From Morinoia aosen (Eukaryota > Arthropoda > Malacostraca > Amphipoda > Talitridae), in NCBI GenBank assembly GCA_030386875.1, contig CM059562.1, positions 72,538,201-72,602,200 of the forward strand: a stretch of DNA of 64,000 nt, given 5' to 3'. Made by a program: the position numbers and the translations under genes. Shown here piece by piece: positions 25,525 through 34,700 of this stretch. The notes beneath the pieces were generated by a model. That model ran no database searches. It saw only the letters and a list, made by a program, of their open reading frames with translations, and was not told where the DNA came from. Numbering within the stretch: the stretch's first letter is position 1; each line of letters begins with the position of its first letter.

Positions 25525-27861
25525 TTGTAACTGTGCTTTTCATATTTTGTAACTGTGCTCGGCATCGTAAGGACTAGTGACCGCGAGAGAATAACTGAAG
25601 TTTAATCTTCGATGTAAGAAAAACAATGTTTTACCAAAGTCTCTCAGATTTAATCCCCCGATTAAAACTCAAGAAGCTTATTGCATTGCACAAGAATCAG
25701 GAAGAAAATACTTGAAATGTTTTATCAAAGATGACCATTACCGAATCAAAAAATATTAATCTATAGTGAACGAATTGAAAAATATTTTATCGCTCCAATT
25801 GCCACAGGTTCTGTGGTAGCAACTGAGTGAAACTGTTACCTAAAAAATTAACCGAAAGCAAGACGAAACTAAACAGAAACTTATCATCAAATATAATTAA
25901 TTATCAAGCAGCCGGAATACTGAACGGTATAATTCTCAATGGGTAGAGAACTTGTCCTCTCGAAATCTAAACAACGATGAATTGATATTACTCTCAAAAG
26001 GATTAAACTTTGGATTAAACCATACGAAGTAAGACAAATTAAAACTTCTGGCAACTACGGAATCTGTAATCGATGACCTCAAAAATATCACTTTTGAACA
26101 TAAATAAGACATCCGCAACTAAGTCGTATCTGCAATAAAAAGTGCTTAAGAAGTGGAAAATCTATCAGCGGGAGAAAAACAAGCAATAAAAAATCTATAA
26201 ACTGATTCATCCATAGTTATTGTGTCAGCTGACAAAGGTCGAACAACAGTGGTTTTAGATAAAGAAGACTATTAATAAAAAATCTAAAATCATCTCTCCG
26301 ACAATCTAACGTACGTGGAAATTTAGACCAACCCAATTCAACAACTAAAAAACCAAGTAAATTAAAAACTAAAACTCCTCAAAGATAGGAAAAAAATTAC
26401 TCCCGAACTATACCGGAAACTTTACTGCAGCTCAGCAACAATCCCTCGATTTTATGGCCTGATCAAGCTGCATAAGGAGGGATATCCCATTAGACCCATT
26501 GTATCTTTTTGTGCATCACCCACACATGAGCTATCTAAATTTTTATCTTCAATTATAAACCCATTAACAAACAGAGCTGAGCAAAAGTTAAAAAATTCCT
26601 TACAAATGAAGGAAGCAGCCTAAGACCTCATCGTCCCTGAACATTGCATGATGGTTTCTTTCGACGTGAAAGCTCTCTTCACCTCCATCCCTCAAGAATT
26701 GGCCCTAACAAGCGTGGAACGACTTCTCAACGAAACTGATGAGTGGAAAAACAACACTTAATTGTCCAAAGAGGATATATTAAGTTTAGTTCAACTATGT
26801 TTATCGTCGACAGTCTTCTAGCAAAATAAGAAAATTTATAAACAAATTAAAGGCACACCAATGGGAAGTAGCGTGTCCGTAGCAATTGCCGAGGCTACAA
26901 TGTAAAACATTGAAAATGAGATCTTTGAGCACTCCAGTAGCTAAATTATGTTTTGGAAAAGATACGTTGACGATGTGTTTGCAATAGTTCCCAAAAACAC
27001 CGTCGATGATTTAAACAACTAGCTAAACTAAATTAACGCTAACATTTAATTCACGATCGAAAAGGAACAAAATAATTCTATCGCTTTTTTGGACTTAAAA
27101 ATTACAAGAATGGAAGACAACTCCCTCAGTTTTGGAATTTAGAGAAAACCAACCCATACCGGACGATACCTCGATTTCTCTTCAAACCATCCTAATAAAT
27201 ATAAACGTAGCGTTGTTGATTCCATAGTTAGTAGAGCCTTGCAATTGTGTAGTAATGATTAAGTCGAAAATGAACAAAAATTTATTAAAGAGTAGCTACA
27301 AAAAACGGATACCAAGAAAAAATGATCAAATAATCAATCAGAGAACTAAAAAATCCGCGATAAAATATTAGCCAAAATTAGAACCCAAAAATTAGCTATT
27401 TTAGTGCCCCTTATGTAAAAGGCACATCTGAACGTGTCAACAGGATACTCCGGCCATTCAATGTGCAAATAGCAAAGAAGTCAATTAACCTGATAGGAAG
27501 AAATTTATCAAAAATTAAAGACAAACAAGCACCTGAAGACCGTTGCGATGTAGTGTACAAATTAGATTGTAAAAATTGTTAATAAGTGTATATCGGTGAA
27601 ACTTGCAGGAATTTAAAAATCCGTGTCAATGAACATTGCCAAAATGTGGAAAAATAGCAAATTAATTCTTTAGTTTACTAACATGTTCGGGATACGGGTC
27701 ACTAAATAGATTTTCAAAATTATTAAATTATATCTCAAAATTCCAACAAGAAAGAAAGAAGATACTTAGAAGCATTCTATTCCACAACTAATTCAAACTC
27801 CTACAATAGATATCTCTAAATTCCGGATGTTTATAAACCACTACTGAAATAATTACTGTGA
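25469..27861 (+). CDS. PLE reverse transcriptase/GIY-YIG endonuclease, needs UAA/UAG as sense and one +1 correction
   Basis: Reverse transcriptase and nicking endonuclease of a Penelope-like element. It would copy its RNA at a cut chromosomal site. In order: an N-terminal stretch around [16 protein letters not shown] (from 25631); NLSSRNL and LLSKGLNFG (from about 25952); SADKG (26225); [15 protein letters not shown] (26465); [19 protein letters not shown] with the first catalytic Asp (26651); [24 protein letters not shown] with the catalytic DD (about 26960); [17 protein letters not shown]; then [14 protein letters not shown] and [17 protein letters not shown] (GIY-YIG). The frame ends at TGA 27859. 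It holds 31 TAA and 8 TAG but no internal TGA. One base is missing in the A run 27300-27305. No in-frame ATG exists before 26606, so the start is unknown; the coordinate given is the first codon after the upstream TGA. About 797 residues, the usual PLE size. Confidence 0.82.
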
Positions 27862-28059
27862 CTACTGCATGTTCCACCGATGTCCGCTTTCGTTTATCTT
27901 ATATGTAATATCCTTCCCTTGTATCCAGGATACCTGCCCTGGCCATAACTTTGCTTCCAAAAACTTCAGTCTCTTGTCCTGAAAACGAAATTTGTTTAAA
28001 ATTTCGAAAGCTCGACAGAAAATAATATTTTCCAGCTGAATACGAATTTCATTTCACAA
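27571..28059 (+). repeat. PLE right inverted arm
   Basis: Inverse partner of the left arm. Its first 290 bases are coding (GIY-YIG region through the terminal TGA at 27859). The rest is untranslated and ends ATTTCACAA. Confidence 0.93.
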
Positions 28060-28094
28060 CAATGGAACCTGGATGTCCGCTATTTCAACTAATA
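28060..28094 (+). other. PLE 35-bp terminal tail
   Basis: Lies between the right arm end and the right target-site duplication and has no equivalent on the left. Short one-sided extensions of about this length are known from Penelope elements. It shares GATGTCCGCT with the arm sequence at 27879-27888, so part of it may be a short template-repeat product. Confidence 0.65.
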
Positions 28095-28107
28095 ACTTAT
28101 TATCTAT
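28095..28107. other. Target-site duplication, right copy of the PLE
   Basis: Exact 13-bp repeat of 25023-25035. Confidence 0.85.
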
Positions 28108-29869
28108 GCAATAGCTCAACCATTTGAGCTTTTTTTGAGATTTTTATGACTTTTGACGTCGAGACTTGGCGGTCTAATATATCACATGGGCTTTTTTCAC
28201 TTTTTGGTTTTCTACTGCTGAACTAATTCAAAAAACTATTTTCCCTCAGATCAGATCAGCACTAAGACTTTACACAAGCTGGAAATGATTTATTGGTTGG
28301 AATGGCAAGTTGGAAAAAATTTCTTACATGATTTTAACATAAAAAGCGCTGAATTATTAAATTCTCTTGGACATCCATGTAGAAATATACAAGGAATTTG
28401 GTGTTGATCCCGGTTAGCTCGAAAACAAAATGAGACTAGGAAGTTGATGCTAAATATAAAATCTTTGCAGCAGGAAGTTCATTTTATACATAATTAGTCC
28501 ACCCCTTTTAATTGAAATGAGAAAGAAGGCAAAACGAAAGAAAGGCCGTAAAATAGAAAAATTCAATCTCTCGAAAGTTGATGAGGCCGAGTGCACACGG
28601 CCCGTATCACAGATACGCTCATCACGCACTTTCGGATGGCTTCGGACAGACAGAGAGACGGACGGACACGGCTCATATTATAGTATAGATTTGGCGCTAT
28701 TTTCGTCGCGTTCTGTGTTCGGAGGCTGTCAGATTTGACTTTGAATGCACTCGAAATAAACTGCTGAGGATTGCTTTCAATTGCCGTTCCAGCCACAAAA
28801 TTGCTTGCATTTCCATTTTTAAAGCACAGTTTGCATAATCACCCCTCGTTACTGCAGGCATTGAAAACTTATTTCTGGTTCGACAGGCAGTTGAACTCTC
28901 ATTCCGTATTTTTTGCCGTGTTTGGAACGCTATTCCACCGTTGCTCGCTAACTTTGTTGCTTCTCAAATAATGTCAAGAATTATTCTGAATTCTTTTCCA
29001 GCCTCTGGAATAAAAATCAAACATGGCTCGCAATTATTATTTTTTTGGGGTCGAGAATAACATTAACATTATTTTGCTATAAATCAAAATATTTTGCTTC
29101 CTAAATAACATTCAGCTGTTGTTCAGAATTCCTGGCAACTTTCTGGCGACTTGAATAATTTTAAAGCAAAATTTTTTTAGCTGCTGCAATAACACTCAGC
29201 CGTGGTTTTAGATTTTCTGCTTTTTGATAATTTTTTGAGGGAAAAATTTCTCTGACATATGCCCCAAGGATATTTCTTGAGTGCCTTCCCCTTTCGGGTG
29301 TTATTGTCGGTCGGGGCTAACCTGGAGACTCTCGTATATCCTTTGCTCGCTTCACTCGAAAGCTGATGTGGTTTGAGGCATTATTTAAATTGCTCGAACT
29401 TCTCACGAAAAGGACAGCACTGAATAATTTTCAATATAGCTCTCAAATCAATACTGTTGTTATGTAAAATAGTATTACAAAAGTGACTGAAACTGGGTGC
29501 GTCGAGCATCATTCACATTGGGTTTACTGTCTGTTGAAGTTGACATGTTTTAATTTTTCAAAAATGAGTGCTAACCCAAATGAATTCATCTTAGTACTAC
29601 CCATGGTTCAAATTTTATTTTTGCACCCTCGAATTGATAAAAATCGTATCAAGGCTACGCCTACCAAGCACTTACAGGTGTTAGCTGTACCACTAAAAAT
29701 AGGTTTGATGAATACAAACAGAAAATTTATTCATATAAATGTACGACATATATGACTATACGGTAAATGGAACCCAAAATGAAAATTATATGATTCAAAA
29801 ACATTTTGCTGCAATTTCATTCTGTTTCGACTATTTTCTCCGTCAAGCGCATTTCCACAAATCTTATAC
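28108..29869. other. Non-coding, nothing recognised
   Basis: No gene supported. The opposed open frames at 28517-28738 and 28563-28796 overlap and share no motif with known families. Confidence 0.5.
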
Positions 29870-30009
29870 GTTTTCATAAAATATCTTCAAAAACATATAC
29901 TCTGTAATTACCCCACTGAGGACTGTCAGAAACGAACATAAGACCGTTTTAATAAAATATCTTCAAAAATATTTACCTTGTAATTACCCGGCTGAAGACT
30001 GTCAGAAAG
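29870..30009. repeat. 76-bp tandem duplication ending in the transposon end sequence
   Basis: AAAATATCTTCAAAAA starts at 29878 and 29954. Each copy ends in ACTGTCAGAAA, the same sequence that forms the outer end of the adjoining mariner-like remnant. Confidence 0.8.
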
Positions 30010-30585
30010 TCAAACAATAAAATGTACGCTCCTCAATTTAACTTAAGTTTAAGTTTAGAAAAATTACCAATATCCTCTGTTCAGCGAACCTTGGCATGTA
30101 ACTGTGAGACAGTGTCCGACATAAAGGGCCTGCTAATTAGGCCAATTCCCTCCATCTTGATAATCTCACACAACTGATCCTTAGAAACTGGGGATCATAA
30201 AATAAAAAAATTGAGAGGCCTCCAAGGTCTCCAGATCTAACACCGTGTGATTATTTTCTATAGAAATACGTATAAACAGAAGTGTATTCTAGTCTCCTCA
30301 AAACACTGTAGAATTGAAAGATAGAATAACGAGCGAATTCAATTTACTATAAAAAAATAGTCGGCAGATGATCAAACGAGTTTTTTCAAAATCAAGAGCG
30401 CAAAAGCACGTGTACAGAAAGAGGCCGACATGTGGAAGGAATTGAAGTTTAAGCCTTGTTCAGAATATTTGCAATAAAATGATTTACTACGTAGTAGTGA
30501 TAAGAACTCAATACTTAAATGTAGTTAAACTGTGGCGAGTACATTTTATTGTTTGATTTTCCTGCGCAAACTTGTTTCTGACAGC
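29999..30585 (+). mobile_element. Mariner-like DNA transposon remnant
   Basis: TCAAACAATAAAATGTAC at 30010-30027 is perfectly inverted at 30539-30556, and CTGTCAGAAA flanks it on both sides (right side inverted at about 30575-30585). Between them lies a decayed C-terminal transposase fragment. The right terminal repeat has about 18 extra bases between its two blocks. At under 600 bp the element has lost most of its transposase. Confidence 0.75.
30216..30446 (+). pseudogene. Mariner-type transposase C-terminal fragment, decayed
   Basis: Reads RPPRSPDLTPCDYFL at 30216-30260. This is the conserved block around the third catalytic Asp of Tc1/mariner transposases, the part usually written PPRSPDLTPCDFFLW. 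Downstream in the same frame are TEVYSS, KTL and FFQNQERK, weak matches to the family's C-terminus, separated by TAG, TAA and TGA stops. The mixed stop types show ordinary decay, unlike the PLE in this window. Confidence 0.75.
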
Positions 30586-31459
30586 TCTAGTAGTGTGTTA
30601 AAAGGGTAAATATTTTGGAAGAAATATCATCAAAACGTGATGCATTTGTTGAAAAGCGCGCAACAGAGAAAGTAGTTGAAGCAGAATAAAAATATTACTA
30701 TTAGTGTTTGAATTATGATGTATCTTTTTTCTATTTTTGGTTCCGTTTTCTGTGCGACACCCTGTGCAGTGTAGGACAGACATCCTACTTCTGAATGCTC
30801 TTTTTACAGCCGTTTTTTTTAATCGCTCTTGATGAGTCTTGCGTCGTCCACGCATTTTTAGTGCTCGTGAATGCCCCTTTAAACTAGAACACGGGGTTGG
30901 AAAACGAAGGAGGCGTTGGCAGGCTACAACCGCTCGCTTGTACCACAAATTTTGGGGCACAGTATGTCTATCTCCTTCCTCACGTTTTATTATGTTTCTG
31001 AATTTATGTAACTGAAACCCTTTGTTTTAGTTAATTTTTTTTGCTGCATCTGGTCTTGCATATTTTCTCATCTAATTACTTCGAGTAAAAAATTTTGAAA
31101 TTTTCAAAACGACTCGTCTAATCGAATGAATCTTAGGCATCAATTGGACTGACTTTTAGGGTTAGGGTTCGATAATCTGTTTTCTTTTGCATTCGCTCCG
31201 CATATATTTTGGATTAGCTGTGTTTGAAGTGCTGATGTCAGAACGGTGTTGTCGAGGTGCTCCTGAACCACGTCTTGTCTCGTTGGTGACTGCAGGTATC
31301 TCAATAACAGTTTCTAAAACCTCCTCGGCTCGCGTACGGCAGGTACTGTATTGCAAGGAGAGCTCCTTTTGGATGTCTAACTCCGCCACTCACCGGTATT
31401 TTGATTAAGTGCCCTGCCCACCTGTATGCTGCCCCATTCTATCTTAGACCTGCTAACTT
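30586..31459. other. Non-coding, nothing recognised
   Basis: A 120-codon minus-strand open frame at 30598-30960 has no domain or composition signal that I recognise. Confidence 0.5.
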
Positions 31460-31712
31460 GCCTGCAGCTCAGCATGCTGGACACTGCAGGACACTGCTGA
31501 ACGCTGCAGCACAGCATGCTGGACACTGTTCCTGGACATTGCTGGACAGAGCAGCACAGCATGCTGGACACTGTCCCTGGACATTGCTGGACAGAGCAGC
31601 ACAGCATGCTGGGCACTGCCCCTGGACACTGCTAGACAGAGCAGCACAGCGTGCTGGACACTGTCCCTGGACACTGCTGGACAGAGCAGCACAGCATGGT
31701 GGACACTGCCCC
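31460..31712. repeat. 45-bp tandem repeat, six copies
   Basis: AGCATGCTGGACACTG recurs at 31471, 31513, 31558, 31603, 31648 and 31693. The first interval is 42 bp and the rest are 45 bp. Because 45 is a multiple of three, the repeat sits inside a 141-codon plus-strand open frame (31401-31826) with 15-residue repeats around AAQHAGHC. I have no evidence that it is expressed. Confidence 0.93.
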
Positions 31713-34700
31713 TCTAAGGGTTCCAGACCCTCAGGCGCTCGCCACCGTTTCGTTGATTACCTCCCTCGCTGCAGCCCGCACCGCAACTTGCTATCTCGAC
31801 CCTCGCCATTCCCCCGTTCTCTTTGAGCAGTTCAATGCGTCCCTCCTTCCTAATGTAAAGAGAGTCGGGTGTCGAAGAGGGGATTTAAATCCTCAATAGA
31901 GAGAGAGAAAGAGATTTGAAAATTTAGACATTGATATGAGACCCAGAAACCATATGTTATCAATCAACCCTTTTTGAACTGTTCAATACATTTGTAAATG
32001 CATTCGGCGTGAGAAAAGTAAAGGTTTATTCTCGGAAAATGAGGCCTGTATTACGAAGCCATATCGTTTACTCTTAGTATTTGAATGCAATTCCGTGTTG
32101 GTGTTGGTTTAAAAGTAAGTAATAACAATTATCAATTTAATACATTTTTCATTTTTTTTTAAACCCATTTGTCATGGTTGTACAAGAGTAATAAATTTTC
32201 ATTATAATTCCTTCAAGCGTATCAGTGAGATATTGTTAGCGGAATGTTAAGTTGTATTCTTTCTGAAGTAATTCTGCGCTCTTTCTAGAATTATTGATAA
32301 TTATATAGATTGATAGATATATATTGCTGATAATATATGGCAATTTTTTGTTGTTACTCAAGTGATAGTCAAACATATCTTGCTATTCTTTGTATGTACA
32401 GTAGTCACTGGTCATTTCTCGCCATTTTTTATGATGGAGTAGTTATTCTCGCGACTTGACCAAATTGAAGTTGCATTTGAATTTTCCTCGCAGTGCAATT
32501 CTGGTTTATTTCTGAAGCAAATTCTGACCCTTTTGAATATCTGGAGATGTTTCTGGAGTCTTTGAGTGGTCACTTCTTGCACTTGAACTTCAGTTTAGAA
32601 TAATAATTGGCTGTTTCTCTTGTTTTTTATTTATTTTTGGAGACATGTTTGACTTCTATGGTTATTTGTTAATTTTTTCAGAGTGACGACTGATAATTTC
32701 TCGTAATTTTTCCTTATTACTAAGCCACATTCAACAATTTATTGTAGTTCAAAGTATCTACCGAGTTATCATGAAATCAGAAGATTTTGTTTCTCATTCT
32801 TCGCTTATATCGAGGGAAATTTCACAGTATTTTATTATGGTTTTATGATTGAAAGAACTTCTCTTCAGTAAAGTAGTCAGTGCAAGTTCTTGTTATCTGA
32901 AAGTACATGAATCCTTATTTCAACGCAAGTTGCGTGGATCAGACATGTGATCTGGTTATATCGCTCATTTATGCATACACTCCGAATGAAAATTGAGTTT
33001 CGTGTTTATATGAAGGCTGATCAGTTATAGCCTGGTCTGAAAATCGCATAATTGCCTCAAGCTTGGAAAAATTCAGCCATATTCTATTTTAAAAAGTCGA
33101 ATGCTTGTGTGGTTACGATTTCTCCTTTATTTCTCTATTTTCATGGCTTGCATCATCATCACAATCGTTGTTGTTGGAATAGTTTTTCAATTCCTCAATC
33201 TGATGAGAGTAGTGAGAGAAGAGCCTGGTCAATAAGTGGGAAAATTCTTGCTGTCACCTCTGCTACTCGTGTTCCTTGTTTTTATTATCACCAGAGGAGC
33301 TGAACATACGCTGGGGAAAATACCGCGGGTGACGGACTGGGATCGAACCAGCGTTTTTCTCGTCCAAAGCATGAGGCTTCACCCTTGTACCAAGAATACA
33401 GAACAAAGTTGATTCGGAATTGCACATTTCGTTGACTGCGTTTGATACTACAACGAAGTAATATTTTATTAGTGTATTCAATACCGCCTTGCATCATGTA
33501 CTTGGGTTTCATTGAATTTGGGCACTTCTTCGTAACATATGCTTTGTGTTTTGCACTCTTCATACCGGCAACACGTGAGATAATCAATATTATCGCGAGC
33601 GTAATTTGCACTTAGTCTTAGTGCTGAAGAGCGAAGTTCGTATCTGTGTTACGAAGAAAATGTAAGTACTTAGCAGTTTAATGAGAGCTGATAAGGCAAA
33701 GCATCGCTGGTATCAGCCACCACTGCTGTGATCGCTGTAGTAAGTGCAGCATTTTGAAGGTTTTGCTTCACTAAGTGTTCTAAATAAAGAATAACCTTTA
33801 TGAAGAAAATTAAATAGTGGATTTCTCATTTATTAATAATGTGCATTTGGAGGACGACTTTACGTTAATATATTTGTATGTATATACCACTCCGGCAGTC
33901 TATTTTTTATTCGATGTATCAAGCTTTACGAATAGCCATAAGGTACATGAAAATGAGAAACCGGACGCATATACATAAATACTCACCCTCCAAGTTCCAT
34001 TCCCTGTATCTATGCTAAAAAATGCTTTCTGAATTTTTAAAATTCATCAGTGAAAAACAAAAACAATTTTCGACTCAATGTAAGAAGCTTCATTCTAAAT
34101 GGAATTCAAGGCCCAACCATCCAAAGATCTTGATAATTAATTTTAACATTCTGTAAACATAGATGAAATAATTTTTTGGAGCCAACAAATATAGCATCCC
34201 TTATTTATCATTGTATATCGCCAATTCCAGCTCATGACTGCCATTGTTCGCAGGTCAATATTTATTCAACCGCTACAGTTCATTTTCGGTTAAAGAATTG
34301 ACGGGCAATTTTTCTCTTTATTGATTTAGTCCCTCATTAAATCTTGACATTGATAAATCTTTGCGATTGAACTGAGCCTTATTATTTTATCGAAAAAACT
34401 ACATGCATGAAGCTTCTATGACCGTCTACAAATGCCCCACCGCATCCGGAAAATGTATTTATTATCGCTCAAAAGCTCGAACACAAACGAATAAATTGCG
34501 ACAGATTGACGCGAAAATCATTTGCAAGAAACAGAAAGTGTAAAAATTACACTGAGATCAACTTTAGCAAAAATTTGAAACTTAGACTCCAAATTTTCGA
34601 TCTCGTCATCAGACATACACTCCTCGGTTGCTGCCGTCCGAATGAAGACTAAAACTGAAGAATTTATACATGCAAAGGGGCACAAGATACATACCCACGG

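Larger units (their letters stand above)
25036..28094 (+). mobile_element. Complete Penelope-like retroelement (RT plus GIY-YIG), UAR-sense reading frame
   Basis: A 3.06-kb element bounded by 13-bp target-site duplications. It has a left arm (25036-25524), an internal reverse transcriptase frame, a right arm (27571-28059, inverse of the left and overlapping the coding end) and a 35-bp tail (28060-28094). Inverted arms and a short extra tail are known Penelope-like architectures. The single long frame carries PLE-type RT motifs followed by a CX2C and GIY-YIG module. It is interrupted by 39 TAA/TAG codons and no TGA, so it is open only if UAR is sense. Arm identity of about 98% (roughly 8 differences by hand) implies recent insertion. 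It lies about 14 kb upstream of the dpr gene, outside any gene I can see. Confidence 0.9.

Noticed and set aside
25469..27861. Explaining the PLE as an ordinary decayed pseudogene
   Set aside because: All 39 internal stops are TAA or TAG with no TGA, motifs are intact, only one indel is present and the arms are about 98% identical. The nearby mariner remnant shows what real decay looks like (TAG, TAA and TGA mixed).
31401..31826. 141-codon plus-strand open frame with AAQHAGHC repeats
   Set aside because: Driven by the 45-bp repeat and mirrored by open frames on the minus strand. No family match or splice context.
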